In this document: positions 33,818-42,596 of the stretch, piece by piece | Layout: every line of letters starts with the position of its first letter | Position numbering within the stretch: position 1 is the stretch's first letter | Source: Armatimonadota bacterium | Lineage (GTDB): Bacteria; Armatimonadota; UBA5829 | Direction of reading: 5' to 3' | Assembly (NCBI GenBank): GCA_029907315.1 | Contig: JARYME010000015.1 | Location: 1 to 42,735 of the forward strand | Length of the DNA: 42,735 nucleotides | Notes under the pieces: model-generated | What the model was told of the DNA's origin: nothing | Seen by the model: the letters and a program-made list of their open reading frames with translations, nothing else | Databases searched by the model: none | Position numbers and translations under genes: made by a program

Positions 33818-34591
33818 GTGTCCGAAAAAGAAATTCTCGCCCAACTTATCGCGATGTCCCGCGAACTCGGGCGGCCTGAAAACGACTATGTCATACTCGG
33901 TGAGGGCAACACCTCCGCAAAGATAGACGAAGAACACTTCTTCGTAAAAGCCAGTGGCAAATACCTCGCCGATTCCGACGAAAACACCTTCGTCAAGGTC
34001 AAGCTCAACGGCGCCCTGGCAATACTGGACAAGGACAACCTTACCGACGATCAGATCAAAGAACTCCTCTTCGCAGCTTGCGCTGACCCCGACAGCAGCA
34101 TTCGACCCTCAATTGAAACGACATTTCACGCTTTTCTTCTCAGTTTGCCTGGTGTGAACTTTGTAGGACACACGCATCCCACGCCCATTTTGGCGATGAT
34201 GTGCAGCATTAATGCAGAGAACATCATTAGGGGACGCATATGCCCCGAGGAGATAGTATTTTGCGGACCCGAATCTGTTTATGTCGAATACGGCGACCCG
34301 GGCCTAGCCCTCGGTAAGAAGATCAGGGAAAGCGTTTATCGCTACATCGACAAACACGGCTGCAATCCCAAAGTGATCTACGTGCAGAATCACGGATTGA
34401 TAGCCTTGGCAGGCACCGCCGATGAAGTGATTGCCGCTACCGCAGTCGCGTGCAAGGCGGCTCGGGCCTTGACGGGTGCCATGATCTTCGGCGGGGTTCG
34501 TTATCTGCCCGAAGAGGATGTCGAACGGATATACGTCCGACCGGACGAGGCTTACAGACTCGAACAACTGAAACGCGCAAGAAACCGATAA
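33818..34591 (+). CDS. Class II aldolase/adducin family protein (rhamnulose/fuculose-1-phosphate aldolase type)
   Basis: A 257-residue zinc-dependent aldolase that cleaves a ketose 1-phosphate to DHAP and an aldehyde. GEGNTSAKID forms the phosphate-binding region, SIETTFHAFLL holds a candidate catalytic Glu, GHTHPT the first two zinc His and YVQNHGLIALAG the third. The start is GTG with CAGGAGG six bases upstream. It is the first gene of a tight three-gene operon with a SorE-like and a SrlD-like dehydrogenase. The aldolase half of bifunctional rhamnulose-phosphate aldolase/dehydrogenase proteins is related, which links it loosely to rhaB at 14963, but its natural substrate is open. Confidence 0.85.
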   Translation: MSEKEILAQLIAMSRELGRPENDYVILGEGNTSAKIDEEHFFVKASGKYLADSDENTFVKVKLNGALAILDKDNLTDDQIKELLFAACADPDSSIRPSIETTFHAFLLSLPGVNFVGHTHPTPILAMMCSINAENIIRGRICPEEIVFCGPESVYVEYGDPGLALGKKIRESVYRYIDKHGCNPKVIYVQNHGLIALAGTADEVIAATAVACKAARALTGAMIFGGVRYLPEEDVERIYVRPDEAYRLEQLKRARNR

Positions 34592-34607
34592 TGGTGAGAG
34601 CTGAAAA

Positions 34608-36353
34608 ATGAACGATGTCCTGAGACGATACAAGACACTTGACTATCCTTTGCCGAGCACCAACCTGGCTTGGAGGATGCACGAAGCCGGTGTAGAGAAC
34701 TTTGGCAAGACCGGCGAACCGGACGTCCTTCCACTTCGGCGTCCCAATCGAGACGAGGTGCTGGTCCGTGTGGATGCCATCGGAATCTGTTTTTCCGACG
34801 TGAAATTGATCACCCAGGGTCCAGCACATCCGCGCATAACGGGCCGCGATCTTGCCAAGGAACCGGTAATTCCCGGGCACGAGGTGTCATTAACGGTAGT
34901 TGAGGCCGGTGATGACTACAAATCCTCATATAAGCCTGGAGACCGGTTTATCGTGCAGGCGGATGTCTACTACAAGGGCGTGAACCTCGCCTACGGCTAC
35001 GCGCTTGAAGGCGGAATGCAGCAGTACGGCATCGTGGGAGAACCTGTGCTGGCAGGCGATGAGGGGTCTTATCTGATACCTGTGAAACCCGAGACGGGGT
35101 ATGCTGAGGCTGCGCTAGTTGAGCCTTGGACATGCGTGGTTGCCGCCTACCGCATTCAGCCGCGCAAAACTTGGAAGCCGGGTGGGGCGGTTCTCATCGT
35201 TCAAACGGAACGGGGAGAATATTGCTTTGACCCTGAGTTGTGGAGCGCCGGTTTGCCGCAAAAGATCGTGCTGTCCGGCGTGGATGCTGCTGTTGCATCG
35301 GCAATTGAGGCCGCTTTGAGGTCCGAAGCCGATATTACCAAGCTGCCTCTCGTCGACCTGAACTCGCTGAGCTCCGCGGTTCAAGAACATGCGGGCGGCA
35401 GAGGTTTTGACGACATTGTTGTGTTGGGAACACCCGACCCCAGTCTTGCCGAGGCTTTGGCCGCCGTTCTTGCCAAGAACGGCGTGATGGCAATACTCGC
35501 CGAAGAGCCGATCGGCAAACCTGTGAAAATAGACATAGGGCGAGTTCACTACGATTACATCGACATCATCGGCTCTCGGTCGCACAGAGTTGCGGATGCG
35601 TATTCCAAAAGCCGAACAAGCGAACTGACGCCCGGCGGTGCAGCTTGGTTCATCGGGGCAGCCGGTCCTATGGGGCAGATGCACGTTCAGCGCGCCGTGC
35701 GTCTAAAGAACGGGCCGTGCAAGATTCTGTGCACTGATGTCGACGACTCCAGGCTCGACTATCTTCGCTCCGGTGTCGATTCCACAGCTCGAGAACGTGG
35801 TATCGAAATCAAATATGTGAATCCGACACGAACGGTGCCGGATGAGCTGGACAAAATAGTGGCAGAGCTCACTTCGGGCAGGGGCTTCGACGATATCGTA
35901 GTGATGGCGCCTGTGGCTGCCATCATTGAGGACGCAGTGCGGTATCTTGCTGAAGGCGGTTTGTTGAATATATTCGCAGGCGTGCCGCGGGGCACCATAG
36001 CGACCATGGACATAAGTTCGACCTACCTGAAGGGCAACAGGTTTGTGGGCTCAAGCGGTTCCAGACCGCAGGACATGGTCGATACGCTGGCACTTACTGA
36101 AGCAGGCGAGCTGCCAGTGGTCAATTCATTGGCTGCAATAGGGGGTATCGATGCGGTTGCCGAAGGTGTGCGGGCGGTGAAAGAAGCACGGTTCCCGGGA
36201 AAGATAGTGATATTCCCGCACATCAGGCTGCCGTTGACTGCGCTAACGGATTTGAACAAAGTCGCGCCGAACGTGTTTGCCAAGCTGAAAGACGGAAAGT
36301 TTTGGACTAAAGAAGCTGAGGAGGAGCTTCTGAGGAGCAGGCTGGAGTTGTAG
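34608..36353 (+). CDS. SorE-like zinc-type dehydrogenase with duplicated Rossmann domain
   Basis: At 581 residues this is far longer than usual medium-chain dehydrogenases (about 340) or L-sorbose-1-phosphate reductases (about 410). An N-terminal GroES-like domain carries the catalytic zinc candidates Cys61 (GICFSDVK), His91-Glu92 (PGHEV) and Glu172 (VEPWTC). Two nucleotide-binding domains follow. The second (about 343-540) has FIGAAGPMGQMH and reads like SorE. The first (about 191-330) lacks a glycine motif (LIVQTERGEY) but repeats the same pattern: GGRGFDDIVVLG at 263 against SGRGFDDIVVMA at 423, with the following 60 residues alignable. One dead and one live Rossmann unit is likely. It sits between the aldolase (16 bases) and the SDR (2 bases). 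Oxidation or reduction of a polyol or ketose phosphate is inferred. Confidence 0.82.
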   Translation: MNDVLRRYKTLDYPLPSTNLAWRMHEAGVENFGKTGEPDVLPLRRPNRDEVLVRVDAIGICFSDVKLITQGPAHPRITGRDLAKEPVIPGHEVSLTVVEAGDDYKSSYKPGDRFIVQADVYYKGVNLAYGYALEGGMQQYGIVGEPVLAGDEGSYLIPVKPETGYAEAALVEPWTCVVAAYRIQPRKTWKPGGAVLIVQTERGEYCFDPELWSAGLPQKIVLSGVDAAVASAIEAALRSEADITKLPLVDLNSLSSAVQEHAGGRGFDDIVVLGTPDPSLAEALAAVLAKNGVMAILAEEPIGKPVKIDIGRVHYDYIDIIGSRSHRVADAYSKSRTSELTPGGAAWFIGAAGPMGQMHVQRAVRLKNGPCKILCTDVDDSRLDYLRSGVDSTARERGIEIKYVNPTRTVPDELDKIVAELTSGRGFDDIVVMAPVAAIIEDAVRYLAEGGLLNIFAGVPRGTIATMDISSTYLKGNRFVGSSGSRPQDMVDTLALTEAGELPVVNSLAAIGGIDAVAEGVRAVKEARFPGKIVIFPHIRLPLTALTDLNKVAPNVFAKLKDGKFWTKEAEEELLRSRLEL

Positions 36354-36355
36354 AG

Positions 36356-37141
36356 ATGAGGTTTAAGGACAAGATCGTTCTGGTCACTGGTGCAGCTCAA
36401 GGGCTTGGAGAGGCCATCTCGTTCAGGTTTGCGAGAGAAGGGGCTGTCGTGGTTCTGGGCGACATCAATGAACAGGGCGTGAAGGCTACTGCGGAAAGAA
36501 TAGCCCAGGAGTGCGGCACGCGAACGATGGGCGTGCGGATGGACGTGACCGACGAGACGGAAGTCGGCAGTGTTTTTGAAATGATAAAACGTGAGTTCGG
36601 CCGCTTGGACGTTTTGGTTGCGAATGCTGGCATACTCATCGCTCACCTGTTGGTGGATTTCCCGGTAAATGAGTGGCGCAAGGTCATAGACGTGAATCTG
36701 GTCGGCTACATGATCTGTGCCAAGTTTGCAGCACAGATGATGCAGGAGCAGAGAAGTGGTGTGATCATACAAATAAACTCCAAGTCTGGCAAAAAGGGCT
36801 CATTCGGAAACTCTGCCTACGCGGCGAGCAAGTTTGGGGGCATTGGTCTCACGCAGAGCCTCGCACTGGAGATGGCGCCGTTCGGAGTTCGAGTTAACGC
36901 TGTATGTCCAGGGAACATTCTGGAGGGCACTCTGTGGCAGCAGAGCCTGTTTGAGCAATATGCGAGAACCCAAGGGCTTACAATCGAGCAAGTAAGGCGC
37001 AAGTACCTGGATCAGGTGCCTCTCGGAAGAAGCTGCACATACGACGACGTAGCCAACGTGGTATTGTTCCTTGCCTCTGATGAGGCAAGCTATATGACGG
37101 GCCAAGCAATAAACGTAACCGGCGGCCAAGAGATGCGCTGA
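36356..37141 (+). CDS. Short-chain dehydrogenase similar to sorbitol-6-phosphate 2-dehydrogenase
   Basis: A 261-residue SDR. LVTGAAQGLGEA is the NAD site, VANAGI follows, and the catalytic set is Ser in QINSKSGKKGS with YAASKFGG (Tyr and Lys). The stretch INSKSGK...AYAASKFGG, GLTQSLALEMA, DQVPLGRSCTYDDV and MTGQAINVTGGQEM closely follows E. coli SrlD, which oxidises D-glucitol 6-phosphate to fructose 6-phosphate. With a SorE-like partner the pair could isomerise an L-sorbose-1-phosphate-type ketose through a polyol phosphate. There is no PTS gene in the window, so how the substrate is phosphorylated is unknown. Last gene of the operon. Confidence 0.85.
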   Translation: MRFKDKIVLVTGAAQGLGEAISFRFAREGAVVVLGDINEQGVKATAERIAQECGTRTMGVRMDVTDETEVGSVFEMIKREFGRLDVLVANAGILIAHLLVDFPVNEWRKVIDVNLVGYMICAKFAAQMMQEQRSGVIIQINSKSGKKGSFGNSAYAASKFGGIGLTQSLALEMAPFGVRVNAVCPGNILEGTLWQQSLFEQYARTQGLTIEQVRRKYLDQVPLGRSCTYDDVANVVLFLASDEASYMTGQAINVTGGQEMR

Positions 37142-37183
37142 GCTCTGCCGCCACGTGCTTTCCGCGGATGGTGCAAGTACAGT

Positions 37184-38041
37184 TTACTTCTGCTCGGCGC
37201 AGATCCTCGGCGGGTTGGTGGCGTAAGGATTTCGCCAACTTAGTGGGCTGTACGGACTGCCGTACTTGCTGTGCGGGTTTGTAATAGTGTTGCCATAAGG
37301 ATTGCCGTAGCGACCGTAGGGATTGGAGATGCTCTCAGGGTCGTACCTATTGGTCGAAAGTTTCCCTAGGTAAGTCCCGTCAGCGGCGTAAACCTTCGGC
37401 GGATTTGTTGCGTAAGGATTCGTCCAACTGGTTGTGCTGTAAGGGCTTCCGTATTTGCTGTAGCTGTTCATCAAGTTGTTCCCGTAAGGACTGCCGTACT
37501 TTCCATGAGGGTTTGCTATGCTCTCGGGGTCATACGGATTCGTCGATAGCTTGCCAAGATAGGTGCACTGGGCAGGCTTCGATTGACCTGATGCGACGGT
37601 TTTTGCCAGCGCTGCTGCGCCAGATGGAATTGTCCTTGTTGATCCTTTTGTCTGACCTGAGGTGATTCCCGTCGAGGTATTCGTTGCGATACTGGTGCCG
37701 AATGTACCAACGCCCAGTGAGCGCGCAGATGTTGGTTGCTGTCGGATTCCGGTGTAAGGCGAGTTGGTCGTCGAAGATCTTCTACCACTGCCGAGTATGT
37801 CGCATTCGCTAACCCTACCATTCTTGAACCTTATGGTGATTGAGCCGTAATACCAAACCTCCTCCGAAGACGTGGTGTACTTCTTACACGAGTTCGGTGG
37901 TCCCAAAGCCGACTGTACGTCGCTAGTACTCAAGCCATTGTACCGATACGTTACTTCCGCACGTGCGTAGGTTAGTGTGCCGATCGTTAAAATGCCGACG
38001 CCAACTATAATTGCGAGGGTTCTTCCAATAGTGCTCATCAT
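37184..38041 (-). CDS. Secreted protein with BamE-like N-terminal domain and YLGKL/NPYG repeats
   Basis: About 285 residues from the ATG at 38041, preceded by GGCGAGG. The signal peptide is STIGRTLAIIVGVGILTIGTLTYARA. A small domain (YNGLSTSDVQSALGPPNSC, then EEVWYYGSITIRFKNGRV) resembles the SmpA/BamE fold. After a Ser/Thr/Gly linker come two repeats of about 60 residues starting YLGKLSTN-x-YDPESI and continuing with Asn-Pro-Tyr-Gly and KYGSPY motifs, ending NPYATNPP. Repeats rich in Tyr, Asn, Pro and Gly of this kind occur in secreted proteins of many bacteria. It ends 42 bases from the convergent SDR gene. Role unknown, probably envelope or periplasmic. Confidence 0.8.
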   Translation of the reverse strand: MMSTIGRTLAIIVGVGILTIGTLTYARAEVTYRYNGLSTSDVQSALGPPNSCKKYTTSSEEVWYYGSITIRFKNGRVSECDILGSGRRSSTTNSPYTGIRQQPTSARSLGVGTFGTSIATNTSTGITSGQTKGSTRTIPSGAAALAKTVASGQSKPAQCTYLGKLSTNPYDPESIANPHGKYGSPYGNNLMNSYSKYGSPYSTTSWTNPYATNPPKVYAADGTYLGKLSTNRYDPESISNPYGRYGNPYGNTITNPHSKYGSPYSPLSWRNPYATNPPRICAEQK

Positions 38042-38093
38042 GTTTGCCTCGCCTGAAATACCTTTGTTGAAACGGTCTAGTTTCATCTCTTGG

Positions 38094-38122
38094 ATGATGC
38101 CTTAGGCTGCATCGGCTGTCAA
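38094..38122 (-). promoter_or_regulatory. Promoter candidate for the YLGKL-repeat protein
   Basis: On the minus strand, TTGACA (38122-38117), a 17-base spacer and CATCAT (38099-38094). The expected start is near 38087, 46 bases before the ATG. A second TTGACA lies 15 bases upstream of the first. Confidence 0.5.
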
Positions 38123-38180
38123 GGGCTTGGGTGTCAACCTTACAACTTTATTTCGCAGCTGTTACGGACGGGCGAACAGG

Positions 38181-38954
38181 CTACTTGGGTATGCGCCAAT
38201 GCTCGTCGCCTATGGGCGGGTTCGTATAGTAAGATATGTGTCCGTCTACGAAGAGGAAGTTTGCCCCGCTGCCATGCTGCTTGGCTATGTAAGAGTGGCG
38301 GTTATCAGGATAGAATCCGGTGACCTCAGCCAATCCGGATTCCGGATGGTTCGCTGTCGGGCACGTTCCAAGCGACGCATCGCGCTCGGGGTGATTGTAA
38401 ACCCCTTCAAAGAACAGCACCATGGCACTTGGCTTGGGTGCTGCGGTCATCTGCGCAGGGTACTGCGTGCCCATAACCGGATGCGACTTGTACCAAATGC
38501 AGGTCGCGCCGCGATTGACGACATAGCTGCAGAAAACGGTCCAGGTAGAGGAGTTGGACCACTTGCTCCATGGAGGCTGTGTGTGGCACCACTGCACCCA
38601 GTAGCTGTCTCTCACCACGTAGTACATTTCTTTCGGTGCAGCCGGGCACAACCACACGGTGGTTGCTTTGCGTTCATTGCTTATCCTGTCTTGCCGGTTG
38701 CGCAGGTATGGGTCTACAAGGAAAAGGTTTGCACCAAAGTGGACACTGGGGTAATAATCGTTCCAGTCTGCGCAGTACATACGGTAGGCAGACCCAATCT
38801 GACTGAGGTTGTTGGCGCAAGAGGCTCTCTTTGCTGCGGCTTTGACATTCGAGATCACGGGAAACAGTATGGCGGCCAAGACCGCTATGATAGCCACCAC
38901 AACAAGAAGCTCGACTATGGTGAAAGCTGTCTTTCGGTAGACAAACCCGCACAC
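38181..38954 (-). CDS. Type IV pilin-like / H-X9-DG pseudopilin protein (DUF1559 type)
   Basis: A 257-residue protein starting [19 protein letters not shown], where the prepilin cleavage and methylation region ([22 protein letters not shown]) is clear, although the residue before Phe is Ala rather than Gly. The globular part has paired Cys and ends with [13 protein letters not shown], the C-terminal VDGH signature of this group, common in Planctomycetota and Armatimonadota. The start is GTG with GGAGGAAAA upstream. It lies 36 bases after gpsA on the same strand. It is probably exported and assembled or anchored by the machinery served by PilB. Confidence 0.88.
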   Translation of the reverse strand: MCGFVYRKTAFTIVELLVVVAIIAVLAAILFPVISNVKAAAKRASCANNLSQIGSAYRMYCADWNDYYPSVHFGANLFLVDPYLRNRQDRISNERKATTVWLCPAAPKEMYYVVRDSYWVQWCHTQPPWSKWSNSSTWTVFCSYVVNRGATCIWYKSHPVMGTQYPAQMTAAPKPSAMVLFFEGVYNHPERDASLGTCPTANHPESGLAEVTGFYPDNRHSYIAKQHGSGANFLFVDGHISYYTNPPIGDEHWRIPK

Positions 38955-38990
38955 GACTGTTTTCCTCCGGCGTTCTCAGTCGAAGTTTCC

Positions 38991-39986
38991 TCAAAATTCT
39001 TCCTTGTGATTGCGTGACATAAGGTCGGCAACTGCTTGACGGGGCGATTTGCTCTCGAAGAGCACGGCATACACCTCTCGCGTTATCGGCATGTAGATGT
39101 TATGTTCTCTGCTCAGCAAATATGCCGCCTTGCAAGTGTGCATGCCTTCGGCGACTTGCCCCAGGGCTTGCAGGCTTTCGCTCAGCGTTTTGCCTTCGCC
39201 TAACATGATCCCCAGTCGCAGATTTCTCGACAAGCGACTTGCACAGGTTGCCATCAGGTCGCCGAAGCCAGATAGGCCGGTGAATGTTCTTGGGTCAGCT
39301 CCAAGTGCGCTTCCCAGACGGATCATCTCGACTACCCCGCGCGTGACCAAGGTCGCTTTTGTATTGTCTCCGTAGCCCAGACCGTCAGAGACCCCTGCAC
39401 CGATTGCCATTACATTCTTAAGCGCACCGCCCAGCTCGACCCCCACCACGTCTGAGTTTCGGTAGACGCGCAGGTTAGGCGCTGAGAACAATTCCTGAGC
39501 TGCCAAAGCCTTATCGGGGTTCGATGAGGCGACCACAGTCGCTGTCGGGATACCGTTTGCAAGTTCGACCGCTAGGTTGGGACCGGAGAGCACAACGCAA
39601 TCTGCGCCGATTTCCGGTCCTAGTTCTTCGGTTACCACCTGGGAACCGCGCAGTCCGCTTTCGCTCTCCAGTCCTTTTCCTGCGTTCACAAGCAATATGT
39701 TGTGACTCAGGCGTCCTTTCAGCTTCCGCGCGACTTCTCGAACTCCCGTGCTTGGTACTGCCAGCACTACGGCTTCGCACCCCGATAGCGCTTCATCAAG
39801 GCAAGAAGTTGGACTGACCAAGTCCGGAAGTTTGGTTCCGGGCAGGTAGCGTACGTTCTCTCTATCTCGCGCGAGAGCCTCGGCCTCCTCCGGAAGCCCC
39901 CAAAGGCTGACTTCGTGGCCCTTTCTGCCGAGCAAAACCGCGAGAGCCGTACCCCAACTACCGGAACCCAACACGGCAGTTCTCAA
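38991..39986 (-). CDS. gpsA: Glycerol-3-phosphate dehydrogenase [NAD(P)+]
   Basis: GpsA reduces dihydroxyacetone phosphate to sn-glycerol 3-phosphate for phospholipid synthesis. In 331 residues: AVLGSGSWGTALAVLL (NAD site), VVLSGPNLAVELANGIPT, VVGVELGGALKNVMAIGAG (catalytic Lys) and LGYGDNTKATLVTRGVVEM with the conserved Asn, Thr and Arg. The start is TTG with GGGAG upstream. No plsY is adjacent. Confidence 0.96.
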   Translation of the reverse strand: MRTAVLGSGSWGTALAVLLGRKGHEVSLWGLPEEAEALARDRENVRYLPGTKLPDLVSPTSCLDEALSGCEAVVLAVPSTGVREVARKLKGRLSHNILLVNAGKGLESESGLRGSQVVTEELGPEIGADCVVLSGPNLAVELANGIPTATVVASSNPDKALAAQELFSAPNLRVYRNSDVVGVELGGALKNVMAIGAGVSDGLGYGDNTKATLVTRGVVEMIRLGSALGADPRTFTGLSGFGDLMATCASRLSRNLRLGIMLGEGKTLSESLQALGQVAEGMHTCKAAYLLSREHNIYMPITREVYAVLFESKSPRQAVADLMSRNHKEEF

Positions 39987-40070
39987 TTTGCACTCCCAGC
40001 TCTGCAGAACAAGCTCCTCTGGAGCGTTGTTTACTTCTCCGGTCTAATTTCTGTCGATCACCTGACGGCT

Positions 40071-41366
40071 TTAGAGAAGAGCTCTTGCAACCTTGCGAAT
40101 AGCAAGCGCCGTCAGGTCGCAGTCCTCGTCCGTCATCTGCGGCGGAATGTCCAAGTGTATAGTCCGGCTTAGGTAATCAAGGGTGTTTGGACACATGTCC
40201 GGGCTGTACTCGGCTTTGCCGCCTTTCTGCGTGTAGTATGGACAAGTATAAGGGCAGCCCTCCGGTGTTGCTGTGACTTTGTCCATAATCATCTTCCAAT
40301 GCGCATAGATGTGCCAGTCCGGAACACCCTTGGAGTATATGCATCCGGCCGGTACGCCTTCAGCCGTCAACGCCTTCGCGAACTTCTCAGTAGTTTCGGC
40401 ATCTTTCAAGAAGAACATAAGGCAGATGCCTGTGTCTCCTGCTTCGTCATTCAGGCGGCGGAAGGTGATGCCAGGAATGTCTGCGATTTGGTCCTTGATG
40501 CGCTTTTTGTGGGCTCGCATGCGCGCAATAAGCCCGTCCAGCTTGCGAAGCTGCGCTAGTGCAACTGCTCCGTGAAGTTCGCTCATTCGGAAGTTTACAC
40601 CAGGGAATACTTCTCCCTCATACCTGGGCAGAGCGAAGCGGTCGGGTCTCCAGCACGCAGCAGTGTCGTGATACGCTTGCGCACGGTCGTACAGCAGGAG
40701 GTCATTCGTAACGACGATTCCGCCCTCACCCGATGTGATTATCTTGTGGTACTGTAAGCTGAAGGCGTTGCAATCGCCGAAGGAGCCCAAGCGCTTGCCC
40801 TTGTAACTGCCGCCGCACGCTTGAGCTACATCTTCAACCACTTTCAGCCCGTGCTTGCGGGCAATTTCCATAATTCGATCCATATCGCACGGAACTCCGC
40901 GCATATGGACGGGTATAACAGCTTTGGTTCGCGGAGTTATCTTCTTTTCGAAGTCTACCGGGTCCAGGGTCAGGGAATCGTCTACCTCTGCGATTACCGG
41001 TATGGCTTTGGCTGCAATCACGGCAGCACAGGTTGCAAAAAACGTGTAACCCGGTATTATCACTTCATCGCCAGGACCCACACCCACAGCAACCAGCGAA
41101 CATATAAGCGCTGAGGTACACGAGTTGACTGCCAGTGCGTACTTCATGCCGACCATGTCGGCAAATCTTTCTTCGAGCTGCTTTACCTTAGAGGGGAACT
41201 CAGCAGGCCCGTAGTACCGGAACAAGTATTTTCGGTCCAGAACCTCTAAGACTTCTTTCTTCTCTTCCTCGCCGATTTCCAATCCTCCAGGATACATTGG
41301 TGGAAGCGGTGTCGTCTTGACCGGCTTGCCTCCGTCTATTGCTAACTTCTCATCAATAACTGCCAT
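40071..41366 (-). CDS. DegT/DnrJ/EryC1/StrS-family PLP-dependent aminotransferase
   Basis: A 431-residue sugar aminotransferase-like protein. The PLP region is seen as NSCTSALICSLVAVGVGPGDEVIIPGYTF, VVEDVAQACGGSYKG and SLQYHKIITSGEGG with Lys208 as the Schiff-base residue. The N-terminus LAIDGGKPV is typical of AHBA-synthase/inosose-aminotransferase-like members. A Cys-rich insertion near the end (PEGCPYTCPYY, DMCPNTL) is unusual and could be a local zinc site. GGGAGGGAG precedes the ATG. No nucleotide-sugar genes are adjacent, so the substrate is unknown. It lies 84 bases before gpsA. Confidence 0.88.
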   Translation of the reverse strand: MAVIDEKLAIDGGKPVKTTPLPPMYPGGLEIGEEEKKEVLEVLDRKYLFRYYGPAEFPSKVKQLEERFADMVGMKYALAVNSCTSALICSLVAVGVGPGDEVIIPGYTFFATCAAVIAAKAIPVIAEVDDSLTLDPVDFEKKITPRTKAVIPVHMRGVPCDMDRIMEIARKHGLKVVEDVAQACGGSYKGKRLGSFGDCNAFSLQYHKIITSGEGGIVVTNDLLLYDRAQAYHDTAACWRPDRFALPRYEGEVFPGVNFRMSELHGAVALAQLRKLDGLIARMRAHKKRIKDQIADIPGITFRRLNDEAGDTGICLMFFLKDAETTEKFAKALTAEGVPAGCIYSKGVPDWHIYAHWKMIMDKVTATPEGCPYTCPYYTQKGGKAEYSPDMCPNTLDYLSRTIHLDIPPQMTDEDCDLTALAIRKVARALL

Positions 41367-41471
41367 AGTTGAACTCCCTCCCTTACTGTTTCAACTCTGC
41401 GCGGGATTTCCAAAGAGCGTTTTTTGGCTATGTATATGATACCAGTTATCTGTTGTCGTGAGGACATCCTC

Positions 41472-42596
41472 TCAACCGTCTATATATATGCGCGGGACTC
41501 GCGCGCCTATGTTGCACAGCACCTCGTAAGATATGGTGCCGATTTTTGCGGCAATGCTACTTACGCTCAAGTGCTCGTATCCTCCGCCGTAGAGAATTAC
41601 TTCGTCACCCACACTTACTCCAGGCACATCGGTCACGTCTAACATTGTCTGATCCATACACACTCTTCCGACCACCTGGACCTTGACACCTCTTACCACT
41701 GCATCACCGCAGTTGGAGAGTCGGCGGGAATAGCCGTCAGCGTATCCAATCGGAATGGTGGCTATAAGCCGCTTGTCCGGAGCTACGTATGTGCGTCCGT
41801 AACTGATCGGCGTTCCTGGTCGGACCCATTTGAGAAAGACTATTCGCGTCTTAAGCGTCAGGCATTCTCGGACCGTGACGGTTCTTGGCACGTTTTCGGA
41901 TGGGTATAGTCCGTAGATCATTATCCCGGGTCTCACTGCATCGAAGTCCGCCTCCGGATACGCCAACACTCCGGCGCTGTTTGAAGCGTGCGAGCACATC
42001 TGTGAAACCAGGCTGGGACATTCACGCTTTATAGTGTCGATTGTAGTCCTGAAAAGTGCTATCTGGGACTTCGTAAACGAAGAATCGGGCTCATCAGCAC
42101 TGGGAAAGTGAGTGAACAGGCCTTCGACACTTATTCCAGGTAGCGCCGAAACTCGGCGAACAAATTCGACAGCCTCCTCGGGCTGGATTCCGATTCGTCC
42201 CATGCCGGTATCGATTTTGACGTGTACCGCAGCTTTCTTGCCCAGCTTTGTCGCTACTTCAGACAAAGCTTGTGCAAACTTCAGGTCGCAGCACGCCGCG
42301 GTTACTTCTTGTCGGACTATTTCCTCGGCGGCGGCGTACTCACAGCATCCGAGAATCAGCAAAGGTGCTTTAATACCCGCTTCACGCAGTTCTATTGCCT
42401 CGTCGACGCAGGCAACGCCAAGCATATCCGCTCCGGCTTCCAAGCATGCACGAGACACCGGTACAGCGCCGTGTCCGTATGCGTTGGCTTTTACCGCAGG
42501 GATAAGCTTAACTCGGGACCCTATGCGTTTGCGAATCGCCTGAACGTTCTCCCTTATTGCTGAGAGATCTACCAGGGCAACAGTGGGCCTTGTCAC
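41472..42596 (-). CDS. alr: Alanine racemase
   Basis: Alr interconverts L- and D-alanine for peptidoglycan. The 374 residues show [12 protein letters not shown] with PLP-Lys36, [61 protein letters not shown] with the catalytic Tyr and [13 protein letters not shown]. The start GTG overlaps the stop of the upstream FAH-family gene by four bases (GTGA), so the two are coupled. After the stop, an inverted repeat GAGGA/TCCTC (41460-41471) is present without a T tract. Confidence 0.95.
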   Translation of the reverse strand: MTRPTVALVDLSAIRENVQAIRKRIGSRVKLIPAVKANAYGHGAVPVSRACLEAGADMLGVACVDEAIELREAGIKAPLLILGCCEYAAAEEIVRQEVTAACCDLKFAQALSEVATKLGKKAAVHVKIDTGMGRIGIQPEEAVEFVRRVSALPGISVEGLFTHFPSADEPDSSFTKSQIALFRTTIDTIKRECPSLVSQMCSHASNSAGVLAYPEADFDAVRPGIMIYGLYPSENVPRTVTVRECLTLKTRIVFLKWVRPGTPISYGRTYVAPDKRLIATIPIGYADGYSRRLSNCGDAVVRGVKVQVVGRVCMDQTMLDVTDVPGVSVGDEVILYGGGYEHLSVSSIAAKIGTISYEVLCNIGARVPRIYIDG

